Assembly (NCBI GenBank): GCA_029204225.1
Contig: CM055092.1
Location: 25,320,460 to 25,384,459 of the forward strand
DNA: 64,000 nt
Direction: 5' to 3'
DNA from: Diphasiastrum complanatum
Lineage: Eukaryota > Streptophyta > Lycopodiopsida > Lycopodiales > Lycopodiaceae
How positions within the stretch are numbered: the stretch's first letter is position 1; each line of letters starts with the position of its first letter. Positions 42,270 to 54,345 of the stretch are shown here, one piece after another. A program made the position numbers and the translations under genes. The notes under the pieces are model-generated. The model ran no database searches, was not told the origin of the DNA, and saw only the letters and a list, made by a program, of their open reading frames with translations.

Positions 42270-44417
42270 TTATGACAACTTTCTTTGTAGAAGGAATGTA
42301 CCTTTGTAAGCCTTGCTTACTTCACTATAGCCAACAAACACACCCTTCTTTGATGAAGGATCTTCTTTAGTTCTATCATCAAGTGTGATATTGACAAAAC
42401 ATGTACATCCAAAGATCCTACAATGCTTGACACTCGGCCTTCTACCATAAAGAACCTCATGAGGAGTTTTACCATCCAAGGAAGCACTTGTCCATCTATT
42501 ACATAGATAGTTAGCACATGCTAAAGCTTCCCCCCAAAAAGACTTAGCAAGATTAGCATGTAGTCTCATTGCCTTGGCACATTCACAAAGGGTTCTATTC
42601 TTCCTCTCGGCCACTCCATTCTGTTGTGGAGTCCTAGGACTAGACATCTCCCTCTTAATCCCATGTGCTATACAAAAGTCTTTGAACCTATTTGAGGTGT
42701 ATTCCCCTCCATTATCAGATCTTAAGCATTTGATCTTTGTATTGAATTGGTTTTCCATTTCATTCTTGAACTTGACAAATGCAGCAAACACTTCATCCTT
42801 ACTTTTAAGAAGATAGATCCAAGTATACCTACTAAAGTCATCAATGAAAGTTGCATACATCTTTGCCCCACCATTGCTAGTTGTACTAGAAGAATGAATA
42901 TCAGAATGCACAAGTTGAAAAGCTTCTTTAGATCTAGAAGTAGATCTAGAATAAGCAAGTCTATGAGATTTGGACAAGGCACAATGTTCACAAACACTAT
43001 TGTTTGCAACAAGACTTTTAGGGAGACCAAGAACAAGCTCTTTCTTTGCCATTACCTCCAAAGATTTGAAGTTGGGATGGCCCAACCTCTTGTGCCAAAC
43101 TTCTTGGTTTGTCAATTGCTCCCTAGCCATACATCCTTCATGATTAGAGATCACACATGCATCAAGCTTGAAAAGTTTATCATGCCTCCTACCTTGAGCA
43201 ATCAAGGATCCACATTTACTTATCAAACATGCATCTCCAATGAACTCCACATCAAGTCCTTTGTCAATCATTTGACTTATACTAAGCAAATTCTTAGTGA
43301 TTGAAGGAATGTACAAGACATTTTCAAGATTTGCTTTCCTATTTGTTGAAAGGGAAATAGGAATAGTGCCTATGCCTTTGATGTCACATTGACCATCATT
43401 TGCAGTGTAGATGATGTTACCTTCTCCCTCATAAGACAATAAGGATGTAAAGTATTCCTTATGTCTTGTCATGTGAGATGAGGCTCCACTATCAATCCAC
43501 CAAGGATCATTATCATCTATGTTGGCTAACAAACTTGAAGTCATAACAAGTGATTCACATGTGTTATGTTCTTCCTCATCTATTGTAAGATTTCCTTGCC
43601 TCTCTCCTTGCTCTCTTTTCTTCTTATAACATTCATTTGCAAAATGACCTTTTATCCCACAATAAAAGCACTTGAACTTTGACTTATTGTTCTTAGTAGA
43701 AGAGGAAGAGGAAGAGTGATCATCATGATCAAAGTTACCACCTTTGGACCATTTCCCTTTGCCTTTACCTTTGCCCTTGAATTTGCCTTTTGTGAAGAAA
43801 GCCTCTTCACCTCCACCTTGCAAGGATGCACCATCAAGCTTTGATTGCAACCTATGTTCTTCAGCCAATAAGATTTCTTGCAAGTCAACCACACTTGGCA
43901 AGACTCTTTGAATGGCAAAACTTTGCACAAGGTTAGCATGTTCATTTAGCAAACCATTCAACATAACTTGGACTATTTCACCATCTTTTATGTTCTCATC
44001 AATGCATGCTAAATCATCACTTAGGGACTTAACTCTCAAGATAAATGCATGAGCACTTTCACCCTCTCTTTGCCTACTAGAAAATATTTGTCTCCTTAGG
44101 GTCAATACCCTAGATGTGGACTTTGATTCAAAGAGCTTCTTTAAGGCATTCCATGCCTCACTTGCACTTTGACACTTTCCAACTTCCTTGAGAAGTTCAT
44201 TTGTAACATTCATTTTAATGATATGAAGAGCCCTTTTGGCCTTCTTATCAAACCTTTGTTGCTCTTGAAGTGTGAGAGGTCTCTCTTCAATTTCTGCAAC
44301 TATGTCCATGAGTTCATTCAACTCAAGTAAGGACTCCATCCTCACTTTCCAAGTAGAGTAGTTTGATGAACTCAACCTTTCACTAGACTCTAGCATGATC
44401 CCACCATTGGAAGCCAT
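42270..44417 (-). CDS. Copia Gag-protease-integrase polyprotein (element 2)
   Basis: 715 codons. Gag 1-263 with zinc knuckle at 250-263; retropepsin WWIDSGASSHMT with intact DSG (Asp about 309); pre-integrase zinc finger (WHKRLGH ... CEHC); integrase core with all three acidic residues in HSDIH, RSDNGGEY and GVAERKNRT; GKTPHEVLYGRRPSV and GVFVGYSEVSKAYK C-terminal features. After KAYK the frame is lost by a one-base indel and ends a few codons later; the continuation is in the next frame and leads to RT. Gag is nearly identical to residues 1-263 of the 17127-20219 product (one clear difference, W versus C near residue 222). This would be the source of enzymes for element 1-like RNAs if an intact copy exists elsewhere. 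Confidence 0.92.
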   Translation of the reverse strand: MASNGGIMLESSERLSSSNYSTWKVRMESLLELNELMDIVAEIEERPLTLQEQQRFDKKAKRALHIIKMNVTNELLKEVGKCQSASEAWNALKKLFESKSTSRVLTLRRQIFSSRQREGESAHAFILRVKSLSDDLACIDENIKDGEIVQVMLNGLLNEHANLVQSFAIQRVLPSVVDLQEILLAEEHRLQSKLDGASLQGGGEEAFFTKGKFKGKGKGKGKWSKGGNFDHDDHSSSSSSTKNNKSKFKCFYCGIKGHFANECYKKKREQGERQGNLTIDEEEHNTCESLVMTSSLLANIDDNDPWWIDSGASSHMTRHKEYFTSLLSYEGEGNIIYTANDGQCDIKGIGTIPISLSTNRKANLENVLYIPSITKNLLSISQMIDKGLDVEFIGDACLISKCGSLIAQGRRHDKLFKLDACVISNHEGCMAREQLTNQEVWHKRLGHPNFKSLEVMAKKELVLGLPKSLVANNSVCEHCALSKSHRLAYSRSTSRSKEAFQLVHSDIHSSSTTSNGGAKMYATFIDDFSRYTWIYLLKSKDEVFAAFVKFKNEMENQFNTKIKCLRSDNGGEYTSNRFKDFCIAHGIKREMSSPRTPQQNGVAERKNRTLCECAKAMRLHANLAKSFWGEALACANYLCNRWTSASLDGKTPHEVLYGRRPSVKHCRIFGCTCFVNITLDDRTKEDPSSKKGVFVGYSEVSKAYKGTFLLQRKLS

Positions 44418-45579
44418 GATTCTAATGTTTCTTCAACTTTTAGGTTCTGTCCTAAAGCACTTAGCACTCACTTTTCTCTCAACAAATGATAGATAAAGAG
44501 ATCTATGAAGATTTAGGACCCTAAAACACTTCTATCTTGAACCTAGATGGTTTCCAAGCATAGAAAGGAAGATTGAAACACATGCAACACTTTGCACACA
44601 CTAAGAATGGATTACAAAATCAAACCAACCTGAACACACTCTTGCTTAAGCTCTCAAACTTTCCAGCAAGTGACCAAATCAAGTTATGGTGTGAAGAGTT
44701 ACTTGCATTCTTAGAAAATACCCAAAACTAGGATGCCAAGATTACCTAGTAATGAACAAACTTGATCAACATATGATCAACACACTAAGATATTGATTCA
44801 ACCTGTAAAACCACATGTAAACCACACTTCTAAAAGTTTATAAACTCCAGCAAGTGATAAATACAAGATTTAGAGGTGAATGAATGAGCACACTTAGTGA
44901 ATCACAAGACTAGCTTCACTATCTTGTCAAATCTTGGTGTTTAGATGTAGATCTAAGATCACTTCACATGAGAATGTTCCTCAACCTGTTAAGAACCTGA
45001 AAACACACTTGCATAATGGTTAACACCTTCCAGCAAATGCTCCAATCAAATTACATAAGGAGAGTTACTTACATGCTCAACAAAGTACACCAAAAATTTA
45101 TGCCAAAATTGATGACAATCTTTACAATATGCTCTTCACAATGGAGCTTACAATATGTTCACCCAAAAAAGGGGATCTTTCATCCAAAATGGGAGCTTTG
45201 CTCAGCCTTTAGGAGAATTACAACTCACTCAAAAGAGCATTTGTCATCCACTTAAGGAGAAGTTTCATCCACTTAAGGAGAGTGTTCATCCAAGAATGGA
45301 GATTGTCAACAATAGGATTGAAAAGAACATTGTTAGTATTGAATATGCACAAGCCTCACAATCACAAATGATTAGGTGTTATGATCTGATCCAAAATAGT
45401 TTCTTTTCAGCCTCTGATCTTCAATAGACCTGAAATATGCTTTTGATCCACAAGTTCAACTCACAAAACAAAGGTTAGTAAGATTTGATCAACAAAGCAA
45501 TGCAAAATCATGCTAGAACTTGATCAAACATCCAAATATCACCAAAAATGGAATACTTACTGTAAATAGAAGCCAACCA
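44418..45579 (-). other. Untranslated leader of element 2
   Basis: 1162 bp between Gag start and primer site, nearly identical to the element 1 leader. No convincing sense ORF; an antisense open stretch (45155-45427) mirrors one in element 1 and is not considered coding. Confidence 0.75.
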
Positions 45580-45591
45580 GCTCTGATACCA
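45580..45591 (-). promoter_or_regulatory. Primer binding site of element 2
   Basis: GCTCTGATACCA on plus, the reverse complement of TGGTATCAGAGC, directly abutting the 5' LTR. Confidence 0.93.
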
Positions 45592-46246
45592 TGTGAAAAA
45601 TACAGATCCTAAGTGGATCTAAACTCCAAGATCATTGGCTTGAATGCTTGCACTCCAAACTACATAAGCTAGGAATTGGCAACACATTCTATGCTACCTA
45701 GAATGCAAAGAACTTGATCAAAAAGCATTTATCACAAATGGAAACTTCCATAAACATCAAGTGCGGCCCAAAATAGCATTATACAGTCCATAATACATCA
45801 GCCTACCACTTTTGGAAAGCACCTAAGATCATACACAATAGCTTGAAGACAATACACACAACAATGCTCTCAATGGAGGAAGAAACAATGACAATGATCT
45901 ATTGATCTCAATGAAGCATACAAAAGGTTTCTCCAACCTGTTCTCCACGACTTCCCTACTATTTATGGATGAGGAAGATGACTCTCTCTCCTCTCTCTAG
46001 AAGGTACTTGACCCTAGATATTCCCTATATAGGAAAAATAGCTAAAAATGGCTTATATGACCAAAATACATCAAAATGGTCTCATTTTGAAGGGTATGAA
46101 GTTTGACACTTCATCATACTGAAAAAATACAGTAAATAAAAACATTGTGGCCTGGTTCACACGTGTGAAACTCCAGAACCAAAACTATTTACAATTTTAG
46201 CCAATTTAGGCCTCAAACTAGCTAGGAAATGTTGACAATTTTCACA
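45592..46246 (-). mobile_element. 5' LTR of element 2
   Basis: 655 bp. Positions 45592-45838 are almost identical to the 3' end of the element 1 LTR; the rest (upstream in transcription sense) is clearly diverged. A possible TATA-like CCATAAATAG lies at 45959-45968 (minus strand), and the TTCACACGTGTGAA palindrome at 46156-46169. Confidence 0.93.
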
Positions 46247-46251
46247 CCTTG
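46247..46251. repeat. Target-site duplication CCTTG, right of element 2
   Basis: Second copy of 39815-39819. Confidence 0.93.
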
Positions 46252-46705
46252 GTCATGTATTTGAAGCATTATCATTCGTGTTGGTTTGCGTGAGTGTGTG
46301 TGGGCTTGCATGTTGCCTTGTCACAAGAATTTAGATCTGAGTCAGAGTTTTATGTGGTTGTGCATTTGCTACAGTAAAACAAAGTAGTCATTTATGCTAA
46401 TTGACTTGTCAATGTCTACTAGCTATCTATCTGGTGAGGGTGCAATCTTATGGTGGCAGTAAGATTTCCTCAGGTTGAGCCTCAACTGCTCATTTATGTC
46501 AGCTTTACAGGTTCGTACTTGTAAGTGTCTTATAGGATGTCAGCCTAGCTAGATGGAGGATGTAAGTCTCATGGTGGCAGTGGGATTTCCTCAATTTGAT
46601 CCATGTCGCTCATGTGATCCACTTGTGCTCAATTTGGATTGGGGACGAGCCAGTTGGTCGAGAGTATGGTGGTAGACTCTCTGTATGAGCATTGTGGTTG
46701 CATGA
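46252..46705. repeat. Repeat R2, right part
   Basis: Continuation of the target repeat, matching the reverse complement of about 61640-62110. It contains two ATGGTGGCAG...GATTTCCTCA words and ends in CTCTGTATGAGC...TTGCATGA, the segment also found at 26.23, 54.1 and 61.67 kb. No gene seen. Confidence 0.6.
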
Positions 46706-47849
46706 AGCATAAAATAAAAAGCTCAAAATAGTTACATTCTGTGAAACAATTTAAAATTAAACATGAAGAGACTAAAAATTACTAGAATTGCTATTTTTTA
46801 AATTAAATAGTCAACCCAATCTTTGAAAAGTTTACCATTGATTCAAAATAGTACAATTTGCTCAACTTGAGCTTTGCGAGGGTTAGTTTGAATCACAAGT
46901 TAGTTTGTTGTGCAATGTCATTTTGAACCATCGTTGACCTAGTTGATAGACACAAAACATCAAAATTGACTCGAGAGAGGGTTAAAACCATGTGATGCAT
47001 AATTATTTATAGTCCTTATGCGGGGGTTGTTCTTTGGTGAAGGTTCAACCCTCATCGAAGCTCTAGTTACTTATTGACCCTTCAAGAAGATTTTGAGATC
47101 TTGTTTCATAGTACTCTACATGTTTTGTAGTTTTTTTCCCATAATTGCCAAAGAAGCAATTTCTCTAATATATGAGTTTGAAATTTGCTCATTTTGCACA
47201 AATGCTAGTGAAGCTCATACACGTACTTTTTACGAATTTTGCTTGAAACTGAAAACCAAAATTTCTGCACTTATTACCAACCTTCTGTATATATACACTC
47301 AATCATGTGTAAACAAGTTTAGTCCTTCGAGAATTATTCTAGTTCTACTGACACCAATCCTCAAAAAAAAGCTCATGACTTATGCCTTCTCAACATGATA
47401 TTTTGCTGCTCCCTAGCATGGAAAAAGTGGTTTTTCGTTGACCCATTACTCTAAGCAATTGGCATTTATGCGTTTTGTATATTACTGCAATAAATTTTTA
47501 ACTTTGCATGCCTATCAAGCCTCCCTTGCCACCATAGGAATAGTCATAGGGGATCATGCTTCCTCTTCCCATAGGTTAGCCACCCTATGTGGACCTCAAC
47601 ATGCGTAGAGTGTGGCACTCCTATGGACTACAAGGTTACAGTGCACATTAAAATCAGCCCATTATAACTTAAACTTTAGGCTTCAAAATTCAAATGGAGT
47701 TTTTGAGAGGTCTCAAATCTTTTGTGGAGCAATGCATAGATTCTCCAGATCCACCCATCAAACAATTTGCAACATCTACACATGATTTGGTGTTTCTAGC
47801 AACAATAATAATGAAGTGGGACAATTTTTGGCCTAGTGGCATTCGATCT
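46706..47849 (+). repeat. Inverted monomer copy
   Basis: Closely matches 29960-31050, including the ~450-bp segment missing from the array units. It ends in ATTCGATCTTAAATCC, a direct inversion joint to family-B copia sequence on the other strand. Confidence 0.75.
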
Positions 47850-48150
47850 TAAATCCTTCACACTTTATTGAATAGAACAAAGGTTTTGAAGGCTTGACTA
47901 GACTCAGAATAACAGTGTGCCAATCTCTATAAGTAACTCTGCCTCTTGCCAAGTGCAAGGATCTTATCACTCCTATCAATAATTTTGCATTAAATTTGAA
48001 TTCTACCTTATGACCTAAATCTGTAATTCTACTTACTGATAACAGATTTGTAGAGAGCTTAGAAACATATAAGACTTTTAATAGTAATTTGAATTGATCA
48101 TGCTGGAATCGTGATCTTATAGTACCTTCACCTTCAATAGTTTGAGTCCT
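47850..48150 (-). pseudogene. Family-B copia protease relic, third copy, broken
   Basis: Reverse complement of the region around 32660-32950. Near 48150 the sequence jumps from the GGTACTATAAGATC part directly to Gag-end sequence (near 32260), deleting the zinc knuckle and the active-site region, so no open frame is left. Confidence 0.65.
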
Positions 48151-48472
48151 ACTTTTCTGCTTCTGTCGCTTAGAGCCTTTGTTTACATATAGAGTCGGAG
48201 AGGAGGAAGTAGTCAGAGTGTCTCGACTTCTTTGATTATCTTCTGCAACAACATAGTGATAACTCTAGTAAGAGTTAAACCTGTGTGTGACGATATGATC
48301 ATCACCCAGTTTTCATATATGCAGAGAGCAAGCTTGAAAGCAATGTCATAATTGCATCTTGATCGTCTATGACTGATCCGACAGCTGCCATCTATTGCAA
48401 GAGATTCTTAAATTAAATAATGTGTATCTAAAGAGAATCACTAGTAGACATTTTGAATGTGAAAAATTTCCT

Positions 48473-48727
48473 TCATAGATGTAACTTAGTAGTTACGTCC
48501 TTCACATCATATAGTGAGTTCAAAATGTCCCAAACGTCTTTTGACATTTTAGCTTCAGCTATGTGTCCAATCTGTGTATCTGATATATTGAGGATAATAA
48601 GCATGAAAGCTTTACCGTCCTTCGATTTCCACCACAATAATACATTTAGAGAATATCCACGCGAATATCCATGCACAATACAAAGGAGGACGTGTGGGCA
48701 AAACAAAATTTGCGTGAAAATATCCAT
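48473..48727 (-). pseudogene. Family-B copia Gag fragment, minus copy
   Basis: Encodes WWKSKDGKAFMLIILNISD and DVWDILNSLYDVKD, sister of 31803-32137. It is flanked on its 5' side by the palindrome cluster (48650-48795) and then a leader and primer site. Confidence 0.75.
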
Positions 48728-48795
48728 GGATTGGCTTGGATATTCTCGTGGATATGGGCACGTGGATTATCCACGCGTGGATGTTCCACGCAAGT
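48650..48795. repeat. Palindrome cluster, second locus
   Basis: Several ATCCACGCG/CGTGGAT words, the best being CGTGGATTATCCACG and ATCCACGCGTGGAT (about 48760-48782). Reverse-oriented counterpart of 31.65-31.79 kb, in the same place next to the Gag fragment. Confidence 0.6.
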
Positions 48796-49120
48796 GTCAT
48801 TTCGCTCAAGGCAAAAAGTACGAATAGACTGAAGATTCAGAGAAATGCCATTCTCCAAAAAGGAAGATAGAAGCTCGCATTAACAAAGTATTGTCTCTAA
48901 AATAGAAAGCAAGTTGAAGATCCAATTTTCGAGGATCCCCCAAATGGAGTCTATTAGCTCTAATATTAAAGAGATCTTGTAAGAAAAAGAAAATTCAAGC
49001 GGAAGGAAAATCTATTCGAAAGTAAACATACAAAGTCCTGTGTATTGGCATTTGATTCAAGAATGAATACACATGGTCCTCACATCAACTTCACAAAGAA
49101 AGAAAAAAAAAATAGACCTT

Positions 49121-49133
49121 GGCTCTGATACCA
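49121..49133 (-). promoter_or_regulatory. Primer binding site of the old family-B copia
   Basis: GGCTCTGATACCA followed four bases later by TGTGAACTTGAAG, an LTR-like start. It lies about 300 bp upstream (in element sense) of the 48.5-48.8 kb Gag/palindrome region. Confidence 0.7.
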
Positions 49134-49137
49134 AAAC

Positions 49138-49330
49138 TGTGAACTTGAAGTGAAGGTCTACTATTTCTAAAGTCCTGAAAAACACTGTTAACAAGAACTT
49201 GGAAAAGAACTCAAAAACTTAGGGAAGAGCTTTAACATTCAATCACAAAATCATTCATTCAAGAGACTTGCTGAGGGGTCAAGATGGGGACCCCCCCCCT
49301 TCCGAAGGATTTTTCTTTTCAAATTATGCA
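49138..49330 (-). mobile_element. LTR portion of an old copia (right end unknown)
   Basis: Starts TGTGAACTTGAAGTGAAGG and includes GGGGACCCCCCCCC (about 49285-49300). It matches 62631-62880, where the C tract is expanded to 38. The matching stretch ends near 49315; I could not place the CA end. Confidence 0.55.
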
Positions 49331-49647
49331 AGATCAATTGGCCCAAGGCCAATTACATATACAGTGGTTTTGGGAAGATGGATTCTTAGATTTTTAGATC
49401 AACCAGAAGTTTACAAATTATGGATCTTAAAGAATCTTATACCAAGAAAAGTGGTTCCTTATGACATAAGGACTTACTGATCAAGAAAAGAACATGCATG
49501 GACATTTGACATCAGTAGGTATGGCATGCATGAATCCAATTTGACATGCAAGCTTCAATTTCAACATGCAAACTTCAAGTTCATACATGCAAGTTCCCAA
49601 ATCAGACATGCAACTCCTAAATCAGACATGCATGACCAAAATGTTAT
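49331..49647. other. No gene seen; ACATGCAA-rich spacer
   Basis: Loose ~20-25-bp spacing of ACATGCA(A/T) words from about 49495, grading into the minisatellite that follows. Confidence 0.5.
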
Positions 49648-49790
49648 GGATGATGTGACATGCAAAGTCATCAGTCATGGATGATGTGACATGCAAATCC
49701 ATCAAGTCATGGATGGTGTGACATGCAAAGCCATCAAGTCATGGATGGTGTGACATGCATGGCCATCAATCTTATGGATGGTGTGAAAGA
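49648..49790. repeat. 32-bp minisatellite
   Basis: Four copies of 31, 32, 32 and 33 bp plus a partial fifth, each beginning GGATG(A/G)TGTGACATGCA and ending CATCA-x-TCAT. Confidence 0.85.
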
Positions 49791-49929
49791 TTTAGAGAGA
49801 GAGAGAGATGAAAAAGGTAAATCCTCCTTGATAGATCCAATCCAAGCTTGATAGATCCTCCTCAAGCCATAGGTCCAAGCTCTCTTCTAAGCACCTACAC
49901 ACCCACAAACAAGAGCAAGAGGCAAACCA
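49791..49929. other. No gene seen
   Basis: Short GA tract and low-complexity TGATAGATCC repeats; nothing recognised. Confidence 0.4.
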
Positions 49930-50587
49930 AAAATGAATGGAGATGAATGATGAGGGAGAGGGGCAAGTTAGTCCTTTTATAGGGAATGTGTAGTCTTTAG
50001 GAAGTGGCTGAGGTGTCCAAAATAAGTATGAAAGGTGTAAGGGAGACTCTAGGATAAGTACAGCAAGAGGGCGAGGTGTACAAATATGAGAGCGTGTTTA
50101 TCACTTAGTTAGAGCAAAAGGGGAGGAGTAGGAGGGCGCATTTTCCTAGGTGTCCTATTGCTTTCAAGCCATGTGGAAAAGTAGGTAAGTTACATATTGA
50201 TAAGTATAGAAGGTAGGTAGCCTAACATTCAATGTTAGTCACTTTTAAGTTGAATATTTCTTTGTGTACAACATTGGGTTTCACCCAAGTGTTTTTCATG
50301 TCATGGGCTACCTTGCATAATTTTCATCAATCCCTAGGCTCTTTTTTCTAGGGGTTGCCCATCCCCAATCATAGTGGAGTGTGACATGAAGGGTGATCAG
50401 TCCTTTGGTTTCTTCTCGCAGTCTTTATAGACTCAAGTGAGCCTTCTTTATAGACTTGATTGAGCCTACTGTCTTTAAGCTTTAAGAAGCTTCTTTGGAT
50501 TATTTCTTCAGGTACTCTTCTTAGTACCTGCACATACCCTTAGGAAAATGTTAGATTAGATTCTATTTCTAGAACCTGCATATCAAA
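49930..50587 (-). mobile_element. Left LTR-like copy of a gypsy deletion derivative
   Basis: About 650 bp from GAATGGAGATGAATGATG to CCTGCATATCA, repeated in the same orientation at 51720-52436 and inverted at 55571-56094. These flank a small gypsy internal region, as expected for LTRs. TSDs were not found. Confidence 0.6.
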
Positions 50588-50621
50588 TTGTTAGCATTGC
50601 TCTACAGTTTGATATGCAGGT
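50574..50621. repeat. 14-bp inverted repeat at the LTR/RT joint
   Basis: ACCTGCATATCAAA (50574-50587) and TTTGATATGCAGGT (50608-50621) are perfect inverted repeats with a 20-bp loop. Confidence 0.8.
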
Positions 50622-51008
50622 ACTAGGAAAACGGTTCTTAACTGTAATCTTGTTTAAAGCACGATAGTCCACACACATCCTAAAACTCCTATATTTCATT
50701 TGTACCAAAAGTACAGGAGAGCAATAGGGGGAGTTACTGGGCTTTATAAGACCTTCCTTTAACAAATCATTAATTTGTTTAGAAATTTCTTCTTCTTGAG
50801 AATGGCTTACCTTATAGGGAGCTCTATTGGATATGGAACTTCCAGGGATAATGTCTATCGTATGATCTTCAGGTCTTTCAGGGGGTAAAGATTTTGGTAG
50901 CTCATCAGAAAAACAAGAAGAATACTTTAGTAAAAAGTCTTTTCTATTATTGTCCAAAGAATCCATATTTCCATCAACATCATCATCAATACTTTGAACA
51001 AACAACAA
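50622..51008 (-). pseudogene. Ty3/gypsy reverse transcriptase N-terminal fragment
   Basis: Reads DFLLKYSSCFSDELPKSLPP, HTIDIIPGS, EEISKQINDLLKEGLI, SNSPYCSPVLLVQ, FRMCVDYRALNKITVKNRFP, the N-terminal fingers of gypsy RT. It stops at NRFP, before the catalytic D-D motif, at the LTR-end hairpin. A deletion has removed the rest of RT, RNase H and integrase. Confidence 0.85.
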
Positions 51009-51044
51009 ATAAGAAAATATTGCTTTCTTTAGTACCTTTAATAC

Positions 51045-51407
51045 CTAAATATGGCTTACCAAAGGGATTGTTTCGCCACTTTGTCCTGCATGCACACTAA
51101 CATCTTTACCCTTGTGCTTCCATGAAATCAAATGCTTATTATAGTCCACTAGAGGGTTGTGCATTTTGTGCCAACGCATGCCTAAGATTACATCTACTCC
51201 CTGTAAAGGACCTACCATGAATTCTATAGGTTCATAGTAATCGGAGATTTGAGGCCTAAGTTTTTCAATTACAGGGTAAATGTTTGCATCACCATCAACA
51301 AAAGCACCTTTAGCCTTAAGCATAGATTCAGAGAAGGAACCAACTCCTATCTCTTGTGCAAGCTTAAAAGAGATGAGATTATGAGAGGAGCCTATATCAA
51401 TGAGCAT
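51045..51407 (-). pseudogene. Ty3/gypsy aspartic protease region
   Basis: 120 codons: LIDIGSSHNLISFKLAQEIG is the flap-side active-site region, followed by EFMVGPLQGVDVILGMRWHKMHNPLVDYN, the ILGM-x-W-L/H motif typical of gypsy retropepsins. The catalytic D-T/S-G is D-I-G here. Sister copies at 54346-54619 and 63035-63397 read D-V-G and D-A-G. Confidence 0.8.
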
Positions 51408-51468
51408 TAAACAGAGTTTGTTATGGACTTGTCCCCATGTCTTGAGGAGATCGTGGCTTTGAGTGTCT

Positions 51469-51719
51469 TCAATGCTTTGTACGGCAACCTACTTCCCTTT
51501 GTCTACACTTGAAGCTTTGGTATCTTTGAGTGGACATTTGAAAAAAGTTGTCCCTTTTTCTCACACTTGAAGCATCTTCCTTTCTTGCGATAGGCCTGCA
51601 CTTGTTCTTTAGAAAGGCATTGAGTCTTCTCTTTTGGAGTTTGAGTGGTGAGATGTTCCTTCCTTTTGTTTCCGCTTCCATTTCGATGATTATCTTGTAG
51701 TTCAATTCTGGTAGCATAA
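51469..51719 (-). pseudogene. Ty3/gypsy Gag C-terminal part with damaged zinc knuckle
   Basis: Contains KLQKRRLNAFLKNKCRPIARKE before the region where the sister copy at 63.5 kb encodes a CFKCGK zinc-knuckle start. In this copy the first cysteine region is mutated and frame-shifted. Confidence 0.6.
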
Positions 51720-52436
51720 TATATGAATGAATGGGAGATGAATAATGAGGTAGGGGCAAGTTAGTCCTTTTATACGGAATGTGTAGTCTTTAGGAAGTGG
51801 CTGAGGTGTCCAAAATAAGTGTGAGAGGCGTAAGGGAGACTCTCGGATAAGTAAAGTGAGAGGGTGAGGTGTATAGGTATGAGAGAGTGTTTATCACTTA
51901 GTTAGAGCAAAAGGGGAGGAGTAGCAGGGTGCATTTTCCTAGGTGTCCTATTGCTTTCAAGCCATGTGAAAAAGTAGGTAAGTTACATATTGATAAGGAT
52001 AGAAGGTAGGTAGCCTAATATTCAATGTTAGTCACTTTTAAGTTGAATATTTCTTTGTATACAAGATTGGGATCTACCCAAGTGTTTTTCATGTCATGGG
52101 AAAGGCTTTGTATATGTCCATCTTACCTTGCATAATTTTCATCAATTCCTAGGCTATTTTTTGTAGGGGTTGCCCATTGCCAATCATAGTGGATTGTGAC
52201 ACAAAAAGATGATCAGTCCTTTGGTTTCTTCTCGCTGTCTTTATAGACTCCAGTGAGCCTTTTTTATAGACTTGATTGAGACCTCTTCAAGTACCATCTT
52301 TAAGCTTTAAGAAGCTTCTTTGGATTCTTTCTTCAGGTACTCTTCTCAGTATCTGCACATACCCTTAGGAAAAGGTTAGAAGCCATACCATCAAATGGTT
52401 CATCATTAGATTCTATTTCTAGAACCTGCATATCAA
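51720..52436 (-). mobile_element. Right LTR-like copy of the gypsy derivative
   Basis: Direct repeat of 49930-50587 with small indels (for example an extra AAGGCTTTGTATATGTCC near 52103 and an extra ~30 bp near 52380). It ends CCTGCATATCA like the left copy. Confidence 0.6.
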
Positions 52437-52449
52437 ACTGCCTGAGAAA

Positions 52450-54089
<1,640 letters not shown>

Positions 54090-54345
54090 TAATAACATAT
54101 ACAAACCACCAGGTTTGACTCACAAAGTATCATGCAACTACAATGCTCATACAGAGAGTCTACCACCATACTCTCGACCAACTGACTCGTCCCCAATCCA
54201 ACTTGACCACAAGTGGACCACATGAGCGACATGGCTCAAACTGAGAAAATCCCACTGCCACCATGAGACTTACATCCTCCATCTAGCTAGGCTGACATCC
54301 TATCAGACACTTACAAGTACGAACCTGTAAAGTTGACATAAATGA
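54090..54345. repeat. Repeat R2 fragment
   Basis: Matches about 61640-61885 and the reverse complement of about 46480-46700. It is joined at about 54350 to gypsy protease sequence. Confidence 0.65.

Larger units (their letters stand above)
39820..46246 (-). mobile_element. Element 2: full-length Ty1/copia retrotransposon
   Basis: 6427 bp on the minus strand with 655-bp LTRs that look identical, TSD CCTTG, Met-tRNA primer site, polypurine tract, and domains in copia order Gag-PR-IN-RT-RNase H. Identical LTRs indicate a very recent insertion, yet the pol frame has a frameshift near 42298, a stop at 41344-41346 and another frameshift near 40635. The copy is thus probably not autonomous, or the breaks are sequence errors. 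Leader, Gag and LTR 3' third are shared with element 1. Confidence 0.95.

Noticed and set aside
42747-43304. 185-codon frame antisense to integrase/protease of element 2
   Set aside because: Shadow of the real coding strand.
49268-49480. 70-codon plus-strand frame beginning near the C tract
   Set aside because: No recognised motif; it overlaps an LTR fragment and unique spacer.
49930-52436. Calling a complete gypsy element with TSDs
   Set aside because: Direct LTR-like repeats are present but the outer edges are unclear, no primer site is found next to the right copy and no duplicated target could be identified.
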